Shown here piece by piece: positions 17,598 through 26,554 of a stretch of DNA of 64,000 nt (positions are counted from its first letter, which is position 1; each line of letters begins with the position of its first letter). Origin of the DNA: Dermatophilus congolensis (lineage in GTDB: Bacteria > Actinomycetota > Actinomycetes > Actinomycetales > Dermatophilaceae). The notes beneath the pieces were generated by a model. The model saw nothing but the letters and a program-made list of their open reading frames with translations, was not told the origin of the DNA and ran no database searches. The stretch covers positions 1 to 64,000 of the forward strand of contig NZ_UFYA01000001.1 of NCBI RefSeq assembly GCF_900447215.1, given 5' to 3'. The translations under genes were made by a program, and so were the position numbers.

Positions 17598-18920
17598 ATG
17601 CCTTACCCCATGACCGCCCCCGCCTCCGAACACCTCCTCGACCGCGCCAGCGCAGTCATCCCCGGCGGCGTCAACTCACCCGTACGCGCCTACCGCGCCG
17701 TCGGCGGCACTCCACGGTTCATGGAAAGCGCCTCCGGCCCCTATCTCATCGACGCCGACGGACGCCGCTACGTCGACCTCGTCTGCTCCTGGGGACCAAT
17801 GATCCTCGGCCATGCACACCCCGACGTCCTCCAAGCCGTCACCACCGCAGCCCACAAAGGCTTCAGCTTCGGCACCCCCAGCGAAAACGAAGTCGCTCTC
17901 GCCGAAGAAATCGTCGCCCGCGTCGAACCGGTCGAACAAGTCCGCCTCGTCAACTCCGGCACCGAGGCAACCATGAGCGCAGTCCGCCTCGCCCGAGGCA
18001 TCACCGGACGCTCCAAAATCGTCAAATTCGCCGGCCATTACCACGGCCACGTCGACGCCCTCCTCGCACACGCAGGCTCAGGCATCGCCACCCTCGCCCT
18101 ACCTGACTCTGCAGGCGTCCCAGCCACCGCCGCCGCCGAAACCATCGTCCTTCCCTACAACAACCCCCAAGCCCTCCACGAAGCCTTCGCCAACCACGGC
18201 GACGACATCGCCTGCGTTATCACCGAAGCCTGCCCAGGCAACATGGGAGTCGTCCCACCCGCCGACGGATTCACCGAAACCATTCGATCCATCACCCGCC
18301 AACACGGTGCCCTGATGATTTCCGACGAAGTCATGACCGGCTTCCGCGTATCCGCCGCAGGCTGGTACGGCCATGAAGGTCCCACCGCCTCCGGAGCCCC
18401 CGACCTGTTCACCTTCGGCAAAGTCATGGGCGGAGGCTTCCCCGCAGCAGCCTTCGGCGGCAAAGCCGAACACATGGCCCACCTGGCACCCAACGGCCCC
18501 GTCTACCAAGCAGGCACCCTGTCCGGAAACCCCATCGCCTCAGCAGCAGGCCTAGCCACACTCCGCGCCTGCACCCCAGACCTCTACACCCGCATCCACA
18601 CCACCGCCGCCACCATCGCCAACGCCACCAGCCAAGCCCTCACCACCGCAGGCGTCCCACACCACATCCAATGGGCAGGATCCATGTTCTCCGTCTTCTT
18701 CCGCGAAGGCGAAGTCCGCAACTACGCCGAGGCCAGCACCCAAAACACCCACGCCTTCGCCGCCTTCTTCCACAGCCTCCTCAGCAACGGCGTCCACCTA
18801 CCCCCTTCCGCATACGAAACTTGGTTCGTCAGCGCAGCCCACGACGACACCGCCATCGACCAGATCATTACCGCCCTACCCGCCGCAGCCAACGCAGCCG
18901 CACAAGCAACCACCAACTGA
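17598..18920 (+). CDS. hemL: Glutamate-1-semialdehyde 2,1-aminomutase HemL
   Basis: HemL is the PLP enzyme that turns glutamate-1-semialdehyde into 5-aminolevulinate, the product used by HemB. Features: [18 protein letters not shown] near the start, the [16 protein letters not shown] phosphate-cup region, [10 protein letters not shown], and the PLP-binding Lys275 in [14 protein letters not shown]. Start choice is uncertain: GTG 17580, ATG 17598 and ATG 17610 are in frame and none has a clear Shine-Dalgarno; 17610 would give the most family-like N-terminus. It follows hemB after about 90 bp and completes the five-step route from glutamyl-tRNA in one run. Confidence 0.96.
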   Translation: MPYPMTAPASEHLLDRASAVIPGGVNSPVRAYRAVGGTPRFMESASGPYLIDADGRRYVDLVCSWGPMILGHAHPDVLQAVTTAAHKGFSFGTPSENEVALAEEIVARVEPVEQVRLVNSGTEATMSAVRLARGITGRSKIVKFAGHYHGHVDALLAHAGSGIATLALPDSAGVPATAAAETIVLPYNNPQALHEAFANHGDDIACVITEACPGNMGVVPPADGFTETIRSITRQHGALMISDEVMTGFRVSAAGWYGHEGPTASGAPDLFTFGKVMGGGFPAAAFGGKAEHMAHLAPNGPVYQAGTLSGNPIASAAGLATLRACTPDLYTRIHTTAATIANATSQALTTAGVPHHIQWAGSMFSVFFREGEVRNYAEASTQNTHAFAAFFHSLLSNGVHLPPSAYETWFVSAAHDDTAIDQIITALPAAANAAAQATTN

Positions 18921-18950
18921 CCCCACAAACCGGCACGAAAGGCGTCAACG

Positions 18951-19622
18951 ATGAGCACAAGCAGCAAGAGCAGCCGCGAAACTACGGTGCACTTCCTGCG
19001 ACACGGCGAGGTCTACAACCCGGCACGCATCATCTACGGCCGCCTACCCAACTACCACCTCTCCGAACGCGGCCACGCCATGGCAGAACTCGCAGCACAA
19101 TCCCTCCGCAACTTCCCCGTTGGCTTGGTCGTCTCCTCACCGCTAGAACGCGCCCAAGAAACCGCCCAACCCGTCGCCGCCAACCACAACCTGCCCATCT
19201 ACACCGACCCCCGCATCATCGAAGCCCAAAACTCCTTCGAAGGACATAAATTCGGCCAAGGACAAGCCTCCCTGCGCAACCCCGCCACCTGGAAACTTAT
19301 CCGCAACCCCTTCCGCCCCTCCTGGGGCGAGCCCTACACCCACCTAGCCACCCGCATGCGCGAAGCCCTCCACGCTGCCGTCGAAGCATCCCACCGACTC
19401 GCTGACGGAGCCGACGTCGTCGCCGTCTCCCACCAACTCCCCATCTGGGAACTGCGCCTATCCGTCGAAGGCCGCCGCCTATGGCACGACCCCCGCAAAC
19501 GCGAATGCGGCCTCGCCTCCATCACCAGCTTCACCCTGCGCGACCACGAAATCATCGCCATCGCCTACAGCGAACCAGCCGCCGAACTCTACCCCGGATC
19601 CACCGGAGGAGTCGGCGCATGA
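18951..19622 (+). CDS. Histidine phosphatase (phosphoglycerate mutase-like) family protein
   Basis: The 223-aa protein carries the LRHGEV phosphohistidine motif near residue 15, LSERGHAMAE, the VVSSPLERAQETA arginine motif and the second histidine in VVAVSHQLPIWEL, so the catalytic set of the branch-1 histidine phosphatase superfamily is complete. The natural substrate is unknown. It starts a coupled run with the cytochrome c maturation genes (its stop overlaps the next start as ATGA), the same arrangement as in other actinobacteria where a phosphoglycerate mutase-like gene separates hemL from the ccs genes. An acgaaagg Shine-Dalgarno precedes ATG 18951. Confidence 0.9.
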   Translation: MSTSSKSSRETTVHFLRHGEVYNPARIIYGRLPNYHLSERGHAMAELAAQSLRNFPVGLVVSSPLERAQETAQPVAANHNLPIYTDPRIIEAQNSFEGHKFGQGQASLRNPATWKLIRNPFRPSWGEPYTHLATRMREALHAAVEASHRLADGADVVAVSHQLPIWELRLSVEGRRLWHDPRKRECGLASITSFTLRDHEIIAIAYSEPAAELYPGSTGGVGA

Positions 19623-20212
19623 AAAACACCCCACGCACCCTCACCACCCTTCTCCTCACCGCTACCCTCACCGCCTGCAGCACCAGCGGCAACACCATCG
19701 CCAACCAAGCCCGCCGCGGCGACGACCTCGGCTACGTCACCGGAGACGGCGCCGTACAACGCCTACCCGCCGACCAACGCAAAACCCCCATCACCCTCAA
19801 CGGAAAACTCCTCGACGGCACCCCCTGGAACATCACCGACAACCGCGGAAAAATCACCGTCCTCAACATCTGGGGATCCTGGTGCCAACCCTGCCAAAAC
19901 GAAGCACCCCAACTCGAAAAAGCACGCGCCCCCTACAACAAAGACCCCAACATCCAATTCATCGGAATCAACGTCGGTGAAAGCCCAGAAACCGGCTCCG
20001 CAGCAGCCAAAGCATGGGGCCTGACCTACCCCTCACTCACCGACCCCGAACGCAAACTCGCCTCCTCACTCAACGGCCTAGCCAACGCCACCCCCACCAC
20101 CCTGGTCATCGACACCCAAGGCCGCGTCGCCGCACGCATCTCCGGAGCCCTCGCCACCGCCTCAACCCTCACCGGACTCATCGACGACGTCCGCAACGGA
20201 AAAAACACATGA
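19619..20212 (+). CDS. TlpA/ResA-like thiol:disulfide lipoprotein (cytochrome c maturation)
   Basis: A 197-aa exported thioredoxin-like protein. It has a lipoprotein signal (hydrophobic stretch ending in the lipobox LTAC, Cys at about residue 19), followed by a thioredoxin fold with ITVLNIWGSWCQPC, giving the redox motif Cys-Gln-Pro-Cys, and a later cis-Pro in NATPTTLVID. Such ResA-type proteins reduce apocytochrome c haem-binding cysteines outside the membrane using electrons from CcdA, the next gene. Starts and stops overlap on both sides (ATGA), which indicates tight coupling. Confidence 0.93.
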   Translation: MKNTPRTLTTLLLTATLTACSTSGNTIANQARRGDDLGYVTGDGAVQRLPADQRKTPITLNGKLLDGTPWNITDNRGKITVLNIWGSWCQPCQNEAPQLEKARAPYNKDPNIQFIGINVGESPETGSAAAKAWGLTYPSLTDPERKLASSLNGLANATPTTLVIDTQGRVAARISGALATASTLTGLIDDVRNGKNT

Positions 20213-20973
20213 CAGACCTCACACAGGTCCTCGCCGACGGCAACCTGCTCCTCGCCCTGACCATATCCCTCGCTGCAGGAAGCATCTCTTTCGCATCCCC
20301 CTGCGTCCTACCCCTCGTCCCAGGATTCCTCGGATACGTCGGCGGCATCGCTCACACCACCGACACCCCCAACCAGCCCACCCCAATCCGAAACCGCACC
20401 CTCCTGGGCGCCGCGCTATTCGTCCTCGGATTCAGCACCGTCTTCATCACCGGCACACTCCTGGCCTCCGCAGCAGGCGCAGCCCTACACAACTACACCC
20501 CCTGGCTCACCCGCCTCGGCGGCATCATCATCATCGCCTTCGCCCTCATCTTCCTTGGCTTCGGCACCCAACGCACCTACACACCCAGCTGGCGACCACG
20601 CACCGGCCTAGCCGGCGCCCCCCTGCTCGGCATCATCTTCGGCCTAGGCTGGGCGCCCTGCATGGGCCCCACCTACGCCGTCATCTACGCACTAGCCACC
20701 AACCTCGCCGGTGACACCGGACTCATCACCCGCGGTGCACTCCTAGGAATCGCCTACTGCGCAGGACTAGGCATCCCATTCCTGCTCATCGCCGCAGGCT
20801 GGCAACACGCCCTCACCGCCTCCACCTGGCTCCGCCGCCACCAACACGCAATCCACATCGCCGGAGGACTGCTCCTGCTCACCGTCGGACTGCTCCTGCT
20901 CACCGGAGCATGGGACACTATCGTCCACTACCTCCAAACCACCCTCGTCAACCGATTCCAGACCGCCCTCTAA
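20209..20973 (+). CDS. ccdA: Cytochrome c biogenesis protein CcdA
   Basis: CcdA passes reducing equivalents from cytoplasmic thioredoxin across the membrane to the ResA-like protein. The 254-aa product has six transmembrane segments and the two redox cysteines expected: FASPCVLPLVPGF in the first helix and GWAPCMGPTYA in the fourth. A gene of this length is the compact DsbD-type core without extra domains. It overlaps the preceding lipoprotein gene by 4 bp and precedes resB by 36 bp. Confidence 0.96.
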   Translation: MTDLTQVLADGNLLLALTISLAAGSISFASPCVLPLVPGFLGYVGGIAHTTDTPNQPTPIRNRTLLGAALFVLGFSTVFITGTLLASAAGAALHNYTPWLTRLGGIIIIAFALIFLGFGTQRTYTPSWRPRTGLAGAPLLGIIFGLGWAPCMGPTYAVIYALATNLAGDTGLITRGALLGIAYCAGLGIPFLLIAAGWQHALTASTWLRRHQHAIHIAGGLLLLTVGLLLLTGAWDTIVHYLQTTLVNRFQTAL

Positions 20974-21009
20974 CACCCAGCCCCCGGCAGGCAGCAACGG
21001 GAACAGGAC

Positions 21010-22632
21010 ATGAGCACTCACACCCCACCCCAAGCCCCCAGCTCCCAGCCACGCCTCGGCCCACGAGGATGGGCACGCTGGGCCTGGCGACAAATCACAT
21101 CCATGCGTACGGCACTCTTCCTACTTCTGCTGATCGCCGTCGCAGCCATCCCCGGCTCCATGCTCCCCCAACGCACCACCAACGCCGTTGCCGTCACCCA
21201 ATGGATCAACCAACGACCCACCATCGGCGCCATATTCGACACAGTCGGACTCTTCGACGTATTCATATCCCCCTGGTTCTCCGCTATCTATCTCCTGCTC
21301 GTCCTCAGCCTCATCGGCTGCATCATTCCCCGCATCGGCGCACATATAAAAGCGCTGCGTTCCCTACCACCGCGCACTCCACGAAACCTCAACCGGCTCC
21401 CCGCCTACAGCTCTTTCACCACCACAGCCAGCGAAGAAGACATCCTCCACACCGCCCGCGTCATGCTCGGAAAAGCCCGATTCCGCATGCGCCCCGCAGA
21501 CGAAGACCGCTCCATCGCCGCCGAACGCGGCCACCTGCGCGAAACCGGAAACATCGCCTTCCACCTGGGCCTAGTTGTCGTCATCGTGGCCTTGGCCATC
21601 GGATACCTCGTCGGCTGGAAAGCAGACCGCATCGTCCCCGTCGGCACCGGCTTCGTCAACGACGTCTCCAGCTACGACACCTTCGCGCCCGGACCATGGG
21701 TCAACCCCAACACCCTCGACCCCTGGCAACTGCGCATCGACTCACTTCACGTCAAGTTCCAAGATCGCCCAGACGCCCCCCAATTCGGCCAGGCTCGTGA
21801 CTTCTCCGCCCAAACCACCATCACCATGCCTGATGGAACAACCAGCAAAAAACCCCTCGCAGTCAACGCACCCCTCCAATTCGGAGACGCCTGGACGTAT
21901 CTCCTCGGCAACGGGTACGCCCCCACCATCACTGTCCGGAATCCAGATGGCGAGGTGCTCTATCGACAATCCACACCCTTCCTGCCCCAAGACGGCGTCT
22001 ACACCTCCACTGGAGCCGTCAAAGTCGTAGGCGCACAGCCCAAACAACTCGGATTCACCGGAGTGCTCCTACCCAGTGCTTTCACCGATAAAAACGGTCC
22101 CGTATCTGTCTACCCCGACCTCGAAAACCCCCTCCTAGTACTAGACGTTTACACCGGTGACCTCTACTCCGGTGGTCCTCAATCCGTCTACAGCCTGGAC
22201 ACCACCCGCATGACCAAAGTAAAAAACGCCGACGGCAAACCAGCCCAACTCTGGCTACGCCCCGGTGACACCGTGCAACTGCCCAACAACCTGGGCAGCG
22301 TCACCCTTGAGCAAAACATCCCTCGCTGGGCAGGCCTATCCACCCGCTACGATCCAGGCAAAACTCTCGCACTCGTGTCCTCCCTTGTCGCATTGATCGG
22401 CTTGATGATCTCTCTTACCGTTCGCCGTCGACGCGTCTACATCCGCGTCACTACGGACACCACCGACAATGGCTCCACACACAACACCGTTCACGTCGGT
22501 GGCCTCGCCCGCGGCGAAGACCCTCTACTGAACGACGCGATAACTGAACTGGCGCACAGGCTCTGCGCAGCTGTAGAAGCCAAAGAAACGAAAACTACCA
22601 ACGGCCACCCCAACACACCGAGGCAGGCATGA
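21010..22632 (+). CDS. resB: Cytochrome c biogenesis protein ResB (System II)
   Basis: ResB with CcsA forms the System II synthase that exports haem and attaches it to apocytochrome c. The 540-aa protein starts with a short cytoplasmic tail, then TSMRTALFLLLLIAVAAIPG (first membrane helix, typical for ResB) followed by SMLPQR, two further helices around residues 75-95 and 185-205, a large extracytoplasmic domain, and a last helix near residue 455 (ALVSSLVALIGLMISL). ATG 21010 is preceded by a ggaacagg stretch. The stop overlaps ccsA. Wobble composition changes from C/A-rich to G/T-rich across the end of this gene. Confidence 0.95.
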   Translation: MSTHTPPQAPSSQPRLGPRGWARWAWRQITSMRTALFLLLLIAVAAIPGSMLPQRTTNAVAVTQWINQRPTIGAIFDTVGLFDVFISPWFSAIYLLLVLSLIGCIIPRIGAHIKALRSLPPRTPRNLNRLPAYSSFTTTASEEDILHTARVMLGKARFRMRPADEDRSIAAERGHLRETGNIAFHLGLVVVIVALAIGYLVGWKADRIVPVGTGFVNDVSSYDTFAPGPWVNPNTLDPWQLRIDSLHVKFQDRPDAPQFGQARDFSAQTTITMPDGTTSKKPLAVNAPLQFGDAWTYLLGNGYAPTITVRNPDGEVLYRQSTPFLPQDGVYTSTGAVKVVGAQPKQLGFTGVLLPSAFTDKNGPVSVYPDLENPLLVLDVYTGDLYSGGPQSVYSLDTTRMTKVKNADGKPAQLWLRPGDTVQLPNNLGSVTLEQNIPRWAGLSTRYDPGKTLALVSSLVALIGLMISLTVRRRRVYIRVTTDTTDNGSTHNTVHVGGLARGEDPLLNDAITELAHRLCAAVEAKETKTTNGHPNTPRQA

Positions 22633-23702
22633 TGACGAATCAGCAGCTCGCGTTGCTGTCCAACTACGCCCTCTACGCCGCCATGGCCATGCTGTCCTGC
22701 GCCATGATCGGATACGCGATCTTCTTGGGGGTGGCTCGCGCTGCTACCGGAGGCAGCCGCGTTACAGCAGAAAACGAACAGACACCAGTAACCGCCGGGA
22801 ATGCTCCGGTTCCACCCGAAGGTGCCAGAACAGCGGACAAAAATGAAAAACGCCTAGGTATTGGTTCTCTCGATTCGAGCGGATTGGGAATCCTGCACGG
22901 TTCAGCCGTCGAGGAGTTGAGTAACCGGAAAATTGAGGAAGTTGATGCTCGTTCCGGTGCGATAGCAACCATGTTGGGGTGGCTAGGCACCATGACCTTG
23001 TTTGTGTCGATGGTGCTACGAGGCCTTTCCGTACAGCGAGCCCCTGTATCGAACATGTTCGAGTTCGCGGTTGCCGCAGCTTTTCTCATTATGGCGGTTT
23101 TTTTGGGATTGGGGCTGAAACGACCACTCAAATGGATGGGTGTGTTTGTTGTGACGCCGGTGTTGTTGATGCTCGGGCTTGCCATCACAGTGTGGTATGC
23201 CCCTGCAGCGGAACTGGTTCCATCATTGAAGTCCACCTGGCTGGTTATTCACGTTCCGATCGCGATCTTGGCGACAGCCGTGTTCACGCTCGCATTCGTG
23301 GTGTTGCTGCTTCATTTGGCTAAAGCTCGCCATGAACGAAAACTGCGTGAAGGAACAGGCAAGCAGGCCTCATTGCTCGCACTGCTTCCAGACGCCGCGG
23401 CTCTGGATCGGGCCTCTTACGCCCTGCACATCACTGCGTTCCCGTTGTGGACTTTCACGCTCATTGCAGGGGCAATCTGGGGGCAAAAAGCCTGGGGCAT
23501 CTATTGGAGCTGGGACCCCAAAGAGGTATGGACTTTTGTCATCTGGGTGATCTACGCGGCTTATTTGCACTCTCGCGCCACAAGTGGATGGAGTTTGAAA
23601 AAGTCGAACGTCATCGCTGTGATCGGCTACATGGCGATTATTGTGAACTTCACCATCGTGAACATGTTTTTCCCAGGCATGCACTCTTACTCGGGGCTGT
23701 GA
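22629..23702 (+). CDS. ccsA: Cytochrome c biogenesis protein CcsA/ResC (System II)
   Basis: The 357-aa integral membrane protein is the haem-handling partner of ResB. It carries the CcsA/CcmC-family tryptophan-rich signature WGIYWSWDPKEVWTFVIW near residue 295 and conserved histidines flanking it (HVPIAI, and HSRATSGW). About eight membrane helices are visible. Residues about 35-100 form a hydrophilic insert between the first two helices. ATG 22629 overlaps the resB stop. It closes the coupled System II block. Confidence 0.95.
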   Translation: MMTNQQLALLSNYALYAAMAMLSCAMIGYAIFLGVARAATGGSRVTAENEQTPVTAGNAPVPPEGARTADKNEKRLGIGSLDSSGLGILHGSAVEELSNRKIEEVDARSGAIATMLGWLGTMTLFVSMVLRGLSVQRAPVSNMFEFAVAAAFLIMAVFLGLGLKRPLKWMGVFVVTPVLLMLGLAITVWYAPAAELVPSLKSTWLVIHVPIAILATAVFTLAFVVLLLHLAKARHERKLREGTGKQASLLALLPDAAALDRASYALHITAFPLWTFTLIAGAIWGQKAWGIYWSWDPKEVWTFVIWVIYAAYLHSRATSGWSLKKSNVIAVIGYMAIIVNFTIVNMFFPGMHSYSGL

Positions 23703-23707
23703 TTGAT

Positions 23708-23989
23708 ATGCGTCCTTCTATTGTTTATTCCTTCGCTCGGATCAGCATTTTCCTTGCGTGCCTGTTGATTCTCTGGCTAGTGGGTCTTAAAGACCCACTA
23801 GTGCTGCTGTTGGTGGCCGCCACGGTTTCGATGTTGATTTCGTTGTTTACTTTGGGCAAGTTGCGGGATCGCTTTGCAGTTGATGTGGCTGAACGAGTTG
23901 AGCGTCGCCGGCAAGAGAAAGCCGAGCGTCGGGCTCAGGTAGATCAGTCTTCTGCTGAGGAAGATTCTGAGGCGGATTCGTTCCGCTGA
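23708..23989 (+). CDS. Small DUF4229-type membrane protein
   Basis: A 93-aa protein with two hydrophobic helices (about 6-24 and 28-47) and a charged, coiled-coil-like C-terminal tail rich in Glu, Arg and Gln (VAERVERRRQEKAERRAQVD; 20 residues). This is the pattern of DUF4229 proteins, which sit beside ccsA and menA in many actinobacteria. Function unknown; location in the membrane beside respiratory-chain genes suggests a link to cytochrome or quinone assembly, but that is only context. It starts 5 bp after ccsA and ends one base before the menA stop on the other strand. Confidence 0.8.
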   Translation: MRPSIVYSFARISIFLACLLILWLVGLKDPLVLLLVAATVSMLISLFTLGKLRDRFAVDVAERVERRRQEKAERRAQVDQSSAEEDSEADSFR

Positions 23990-24886
23990 TTAGCCGATAG
24001 CGGGTAGACGCCAGATGGCCATGCCCAGGCCTAGGAAAATGCCGTAGATGAGAGTGAATTTTCCGGTGCGGCCCAGGACGGTGATGAGATCACGACCGCT
24101 GGATCCGCGTAGTACTTGGCGTACGCCGGGGATGATGTAAACGAAGGTGATGAGGCAGAACCAGGCACCTGGGTGGAAGAAACCAGCGATAAGTGAGCAG
24201 ATTGCTGCGACGGCGATCATGCCTGCGTAGGCCAAGCGTGCGCCGGGTTCTCCGAGGCGGACTGCCAGGGTGATTTTTCCTGCGCCGGGGTCTGTGTGGA
24301 TGTCTCGGAGGTTATTGGCCATGAGGATTGCGCAGGAGAGCGAACCGACGCCGACTGCTCCGGCGATGGAGGCCGGGGTGATGTAGAGGGTTTGGGTGTA
24401 GGTGGTTCCCAAGGTGGCGACGAGTCCGAAAAATATGAAGACCATGACTTCGCCGAGTCCGAGGTATCCGTAGGGTTTTTTACCTCCGGTGTAGAACCAG
24501 GCGGCGACGATGGCGAGCAAGCCGACGCCGATCATCCATAGGGTGTTGGCGAATGCGACGAGGGCTAAGCCGAAGAATGCTGCGACGCCGAAAGAGATGA
24601 ATGCTGCGTTTTTGACTGCTTGGGGTGTGGCGAGTCCTTGACCGACGAGGCGGATTGGGCCGATACGTACGTTGGTGTCGTCGGTGCCGCGGATGCCGTC
24701 CGAGTAGTCGTTGGCGTAGTTGACGCCGATTTGTAGGGCGAGGGCGACGAGTAGGGCTAGTACGGCGAAGGGGAAGATTCCTCGGTCGACCGCGTAGGCG
24801 GATCCTGCGCCGATGACAACGGGCGCTACGGCTGCGGGCAGTGTGCGGGGGCGTGCACCTTGGACCCATTCCTTGTACGTGGCCAT
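23990..24886 (-). CDS. menA: 1,4-dihydroxy-2-naphthoate polyprenyltransferase MenA
   Basis: MenA is the UbiA-superfamily membrane enzyme that prenylates 1,4-dihydroxy-2-naphthoate to demethylmenaquinone. The 298-aa protein begins with the family's WVQGARPRTLPAAVAPV, has the first aspartate-rich motif in NYANDYSDGIRGTDD (binds Mg-prenyl diphosphate), and about eight membrane helices. The second Asp motif is seen as NNLRDIHTDPGAGK. ATG 24886 follows agga. It lies convergent with, and directly abutting, the DUF4229 gene, leaving no room for a terminator. Confidence 0.96.
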   Translation of the reverse strand: MATYKEWVQGARPRTLPAAVAPVVIGAGSAYAVDRGIFPFAVLALLVALALQIGVNYANDYSDGIRGTDDTNVRIGPIRLVGQGLATPQAVKNAAFISFGVAAFFGLALVAFANTLWMIGVGLLAIVAAWFYTGGKKPYGYLGLGEVMVFIFFGLVATLGTTYTQTLYITPASIAGAVGVGSLSCAILMANNLRDIHTDPGAGKITLAVRLGEPGARLAYAGMIAVAAICSLIAGFFHPGAWFCLITFVYIIPGVRQVLRGSSGRDLITVLGRTGKFTLIYGIFLGLGMAIWRLPAIG

Positions 24887-24994
24887 GGGGTGTGAATCCT
24901 TGTGTGGCTAGTCAGATTGCTTGGTGTGTTGTTCGGTTGGAGGTAGCCATTGTGGCGTGTGGGCGAGTGTGGTGTGCGGTGGTGGTGCGTGAGG

Positions 24995-25234
24995 TTAGAG
25001 ACCGCGGAGGAAATCGGGGTCGTCGTCGGGGCCGATAGGTCGTTGTGGGCGGGGGCGTTGTGGGCGTCCGGCGAGCCACCAGGCGGTGCCTCCAACGATG
25101 GGGAAGAGGCAGATTCCGAGTGCCCAGAGGGGTTTGGGCAGGGCGCGGATGTGTTGTTCGTCGGTGTTGAGGCAGTCGACGAGGGTGTAGATGCTGTAGG
25201 CGAGGATGAGCAGAGTGCCGATTACCCGGATCAC
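24995..25234 (-). CDS. Small PLDc_N-domain (phospholipase D N-terminal-like) membrane protein
   Basis: A 79-aa protein with two membrane helices: one at the N-terminus and one ending in the WWLAGRPQRPRP segment, with ALPKPLWALGICLFPIVGG between them. This helix-loop-helix with K-P-x-W-x-L...P-x-x-G-x-x-W/A-W is the PLDc_N/PF13396 pattern. Such stand-alone proteins are common beside men genes in actinobacteria and have no assigned role. GTG 25234 is the only sensible start. It lies between menA and menE on the same strand and is probably cotranscribed with them. Confidence 0.88.
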   Translation of the reverse strand: MIRVIGTLLILAYSIYTLVDCLNTDEQHIRALPKPLWALGICLFPIVGGTAWWLAGRPQRPRPQRPIGPDDDPDFLRGL

Positions 25235-25276
25235 AACGTTTTCCGTTCTTTTCGCCGGTGGGTGTGGGGGTGAGGT

Positions 25277-26545
25277 TCATTCTGGCATGGGGTTTTCAGG
25301 GCGGGGTTGTGTGCGGATGAGGGTGTTGCGGATGGCGGCGCGGTCGGGTTTGCCGGGGCCGCGTTGGGGTAGGTGGGGTAGGACGATGGTGTGGCGGGGG
25401 ATGGCGTGTGGGGGGAGGGTTTCGCGGGCGGCGGTCAGTGCGGTGGGGATGAGTTGTTGAAGGTGTTTGATGTGGGTGGGGTTGGTGGGGGCGAAGGCTG
25501 CGGCGACGGTGGTTCCCCATTCGGGGTGGGGTATTCCGGTGACGTGAATGGTTGTTCCGGGGGGTAGGTGTGGGGCGAGGGCCTTTTCGACGTGGGTGGG
25601 GAGGACTTTGAGGCCGCCGGTGTTGATGATGTCGTCGGTGCGGCCTTCGAGGGTGAGGGTGCCGTCGGGGTTGATGTGTCCGATGTCGTCGGTGAGGTAT
25701 GTGCGGGTGCCGTTGGGGTGGTGTGTGAAGGGTGTGTTTGTGTTGAGGGTGAGGGTGGTGGGGTTGTCGGTGGGGTTGAGGTATCCGTGGGCGATGTGGG
25801 TGCCTGTGAGTTGGATGCGTGTGGGGGTGGTGGTGTTGTTTGTGAAGGTGATGGTGGTGTCGCCGATGGGGTGGCCGTTGTAGACGCAGCCGCCGCAGGT
25901 TTCGCTCATGCCGTATGTGGTGATGAGGTTGATGTTGTGGTCTTTGGCGCGGTTGATGAGTTCGGTGGGGGTTGCTGCGCCGCCGACGAGGATGGCGTCG
26001 AGTTGGCGCAGTGTGGTGATGCCTTCGGTGGTGTTTAGTAGTCGGGCGAGTTGGGTGGGGACGAGTGAGGTGTAGTGGGGGGTGTTGGGGGTGGTGGTTT
26101 GGGCTTGGTGGAGGGCGGTGGCCAGGTGTGTGGCAGTGAAGCTGGTGGTGCGGTGGATGGGGATGGGGTCATGGCCTGCTGCGAGGGATCGCAGGATTAC
26201 TTGCAGTCCTGCGATGTGGTGGGGTGGGAGGGTGAGGATCCATTGGCCGGGGCCACCGAGGGCGTGTTCGGTGGCGGTGATGGAGGCATGGAGTGCTGTG
26301 GCGGTGCAGGTGGCGAGTTTGGGGGTTCCTGTTGATCCGGAGGTGGAGATGGCGAGGGTGGCTTGGGGTGGGAGGTTGGTTGCGGTGGTTGCTGTGGTGG
26401 GGGGTGTGTGGTCGGAGGCGGTGGGGATGAGGAGGGGGGTGTTTCCGTCGAGGGCGTGTCGGAGGGTGGTGTAGGCGGGGGTGAGGTCGCCGTGGGTGGG
26501 AATGGTGAGGGGAGTTATGGGGGTGGTGGTTGTGGGTTCCGGCAC
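25277..26545 (-). CDS. menE: o-Succinylbenzoate-CoA ligase MenE
   Basis: MenE activates o-succinylbenzoate with CoA and ATP in menaquinone biosynthesis. It is an ANL-family adenylate-forming enzyme: the P-loop reads ISTSGSTGTPK near residue 70, the A5-type motif TYGMSETCGG and the hinge Asp region YLTDDIGHINPDGTL with GRTDDIINTGGLKV follow, and a C-terminal Lys lies in GKPDRAAIR. At 422 aa it is compact, lacking part of the N-terminal lobe seen in longer ligases, as usual for actinobacterial MenE. Composition is extreme: Thr, Pro and His codons ending in C dominate on its coding strand. The GTG start is 9 bp after the acyltransferase stop. Confidence 0.93.
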   Translation of the reverse strand: MPEPTTTTPITPLTIPTHGDLTPAYTTLRHALDGNTPLLIPTASDHTPPTTATTATNLPPQATLAISTSGSTGTPKLATCTATALHASITATEHALGGPGQWILTLPPHHIAGLQVILRSLAAGHDPIPIHRTTSFTATHLATALHQAQTTTPNTPHYTSLVPTQLARLLNTTEGITTLRQLDAILVGGAATPTELINRAKDHNINLITTYGMSETCGGCVYNGHPIGDTTITFTNNTTTPTRIQLTGTHIAHGYLNPTDNPTTLTLNTNTPFTHHPNGTRTYLTDDIGHINPDGTLTLEGRTDDIINTGGLKVLPTHVEKALAPHLPPGTTIHVTGIPHPEWGTTVAAAFAPTNPTHIKHLQQLIPTALTAARETLPPHAIPRHTIVLPHLPQRGPGKPDRAAIRNTLIRTQPRPENPMPE

Positions 26546-26554
26546 GGGGTCACC

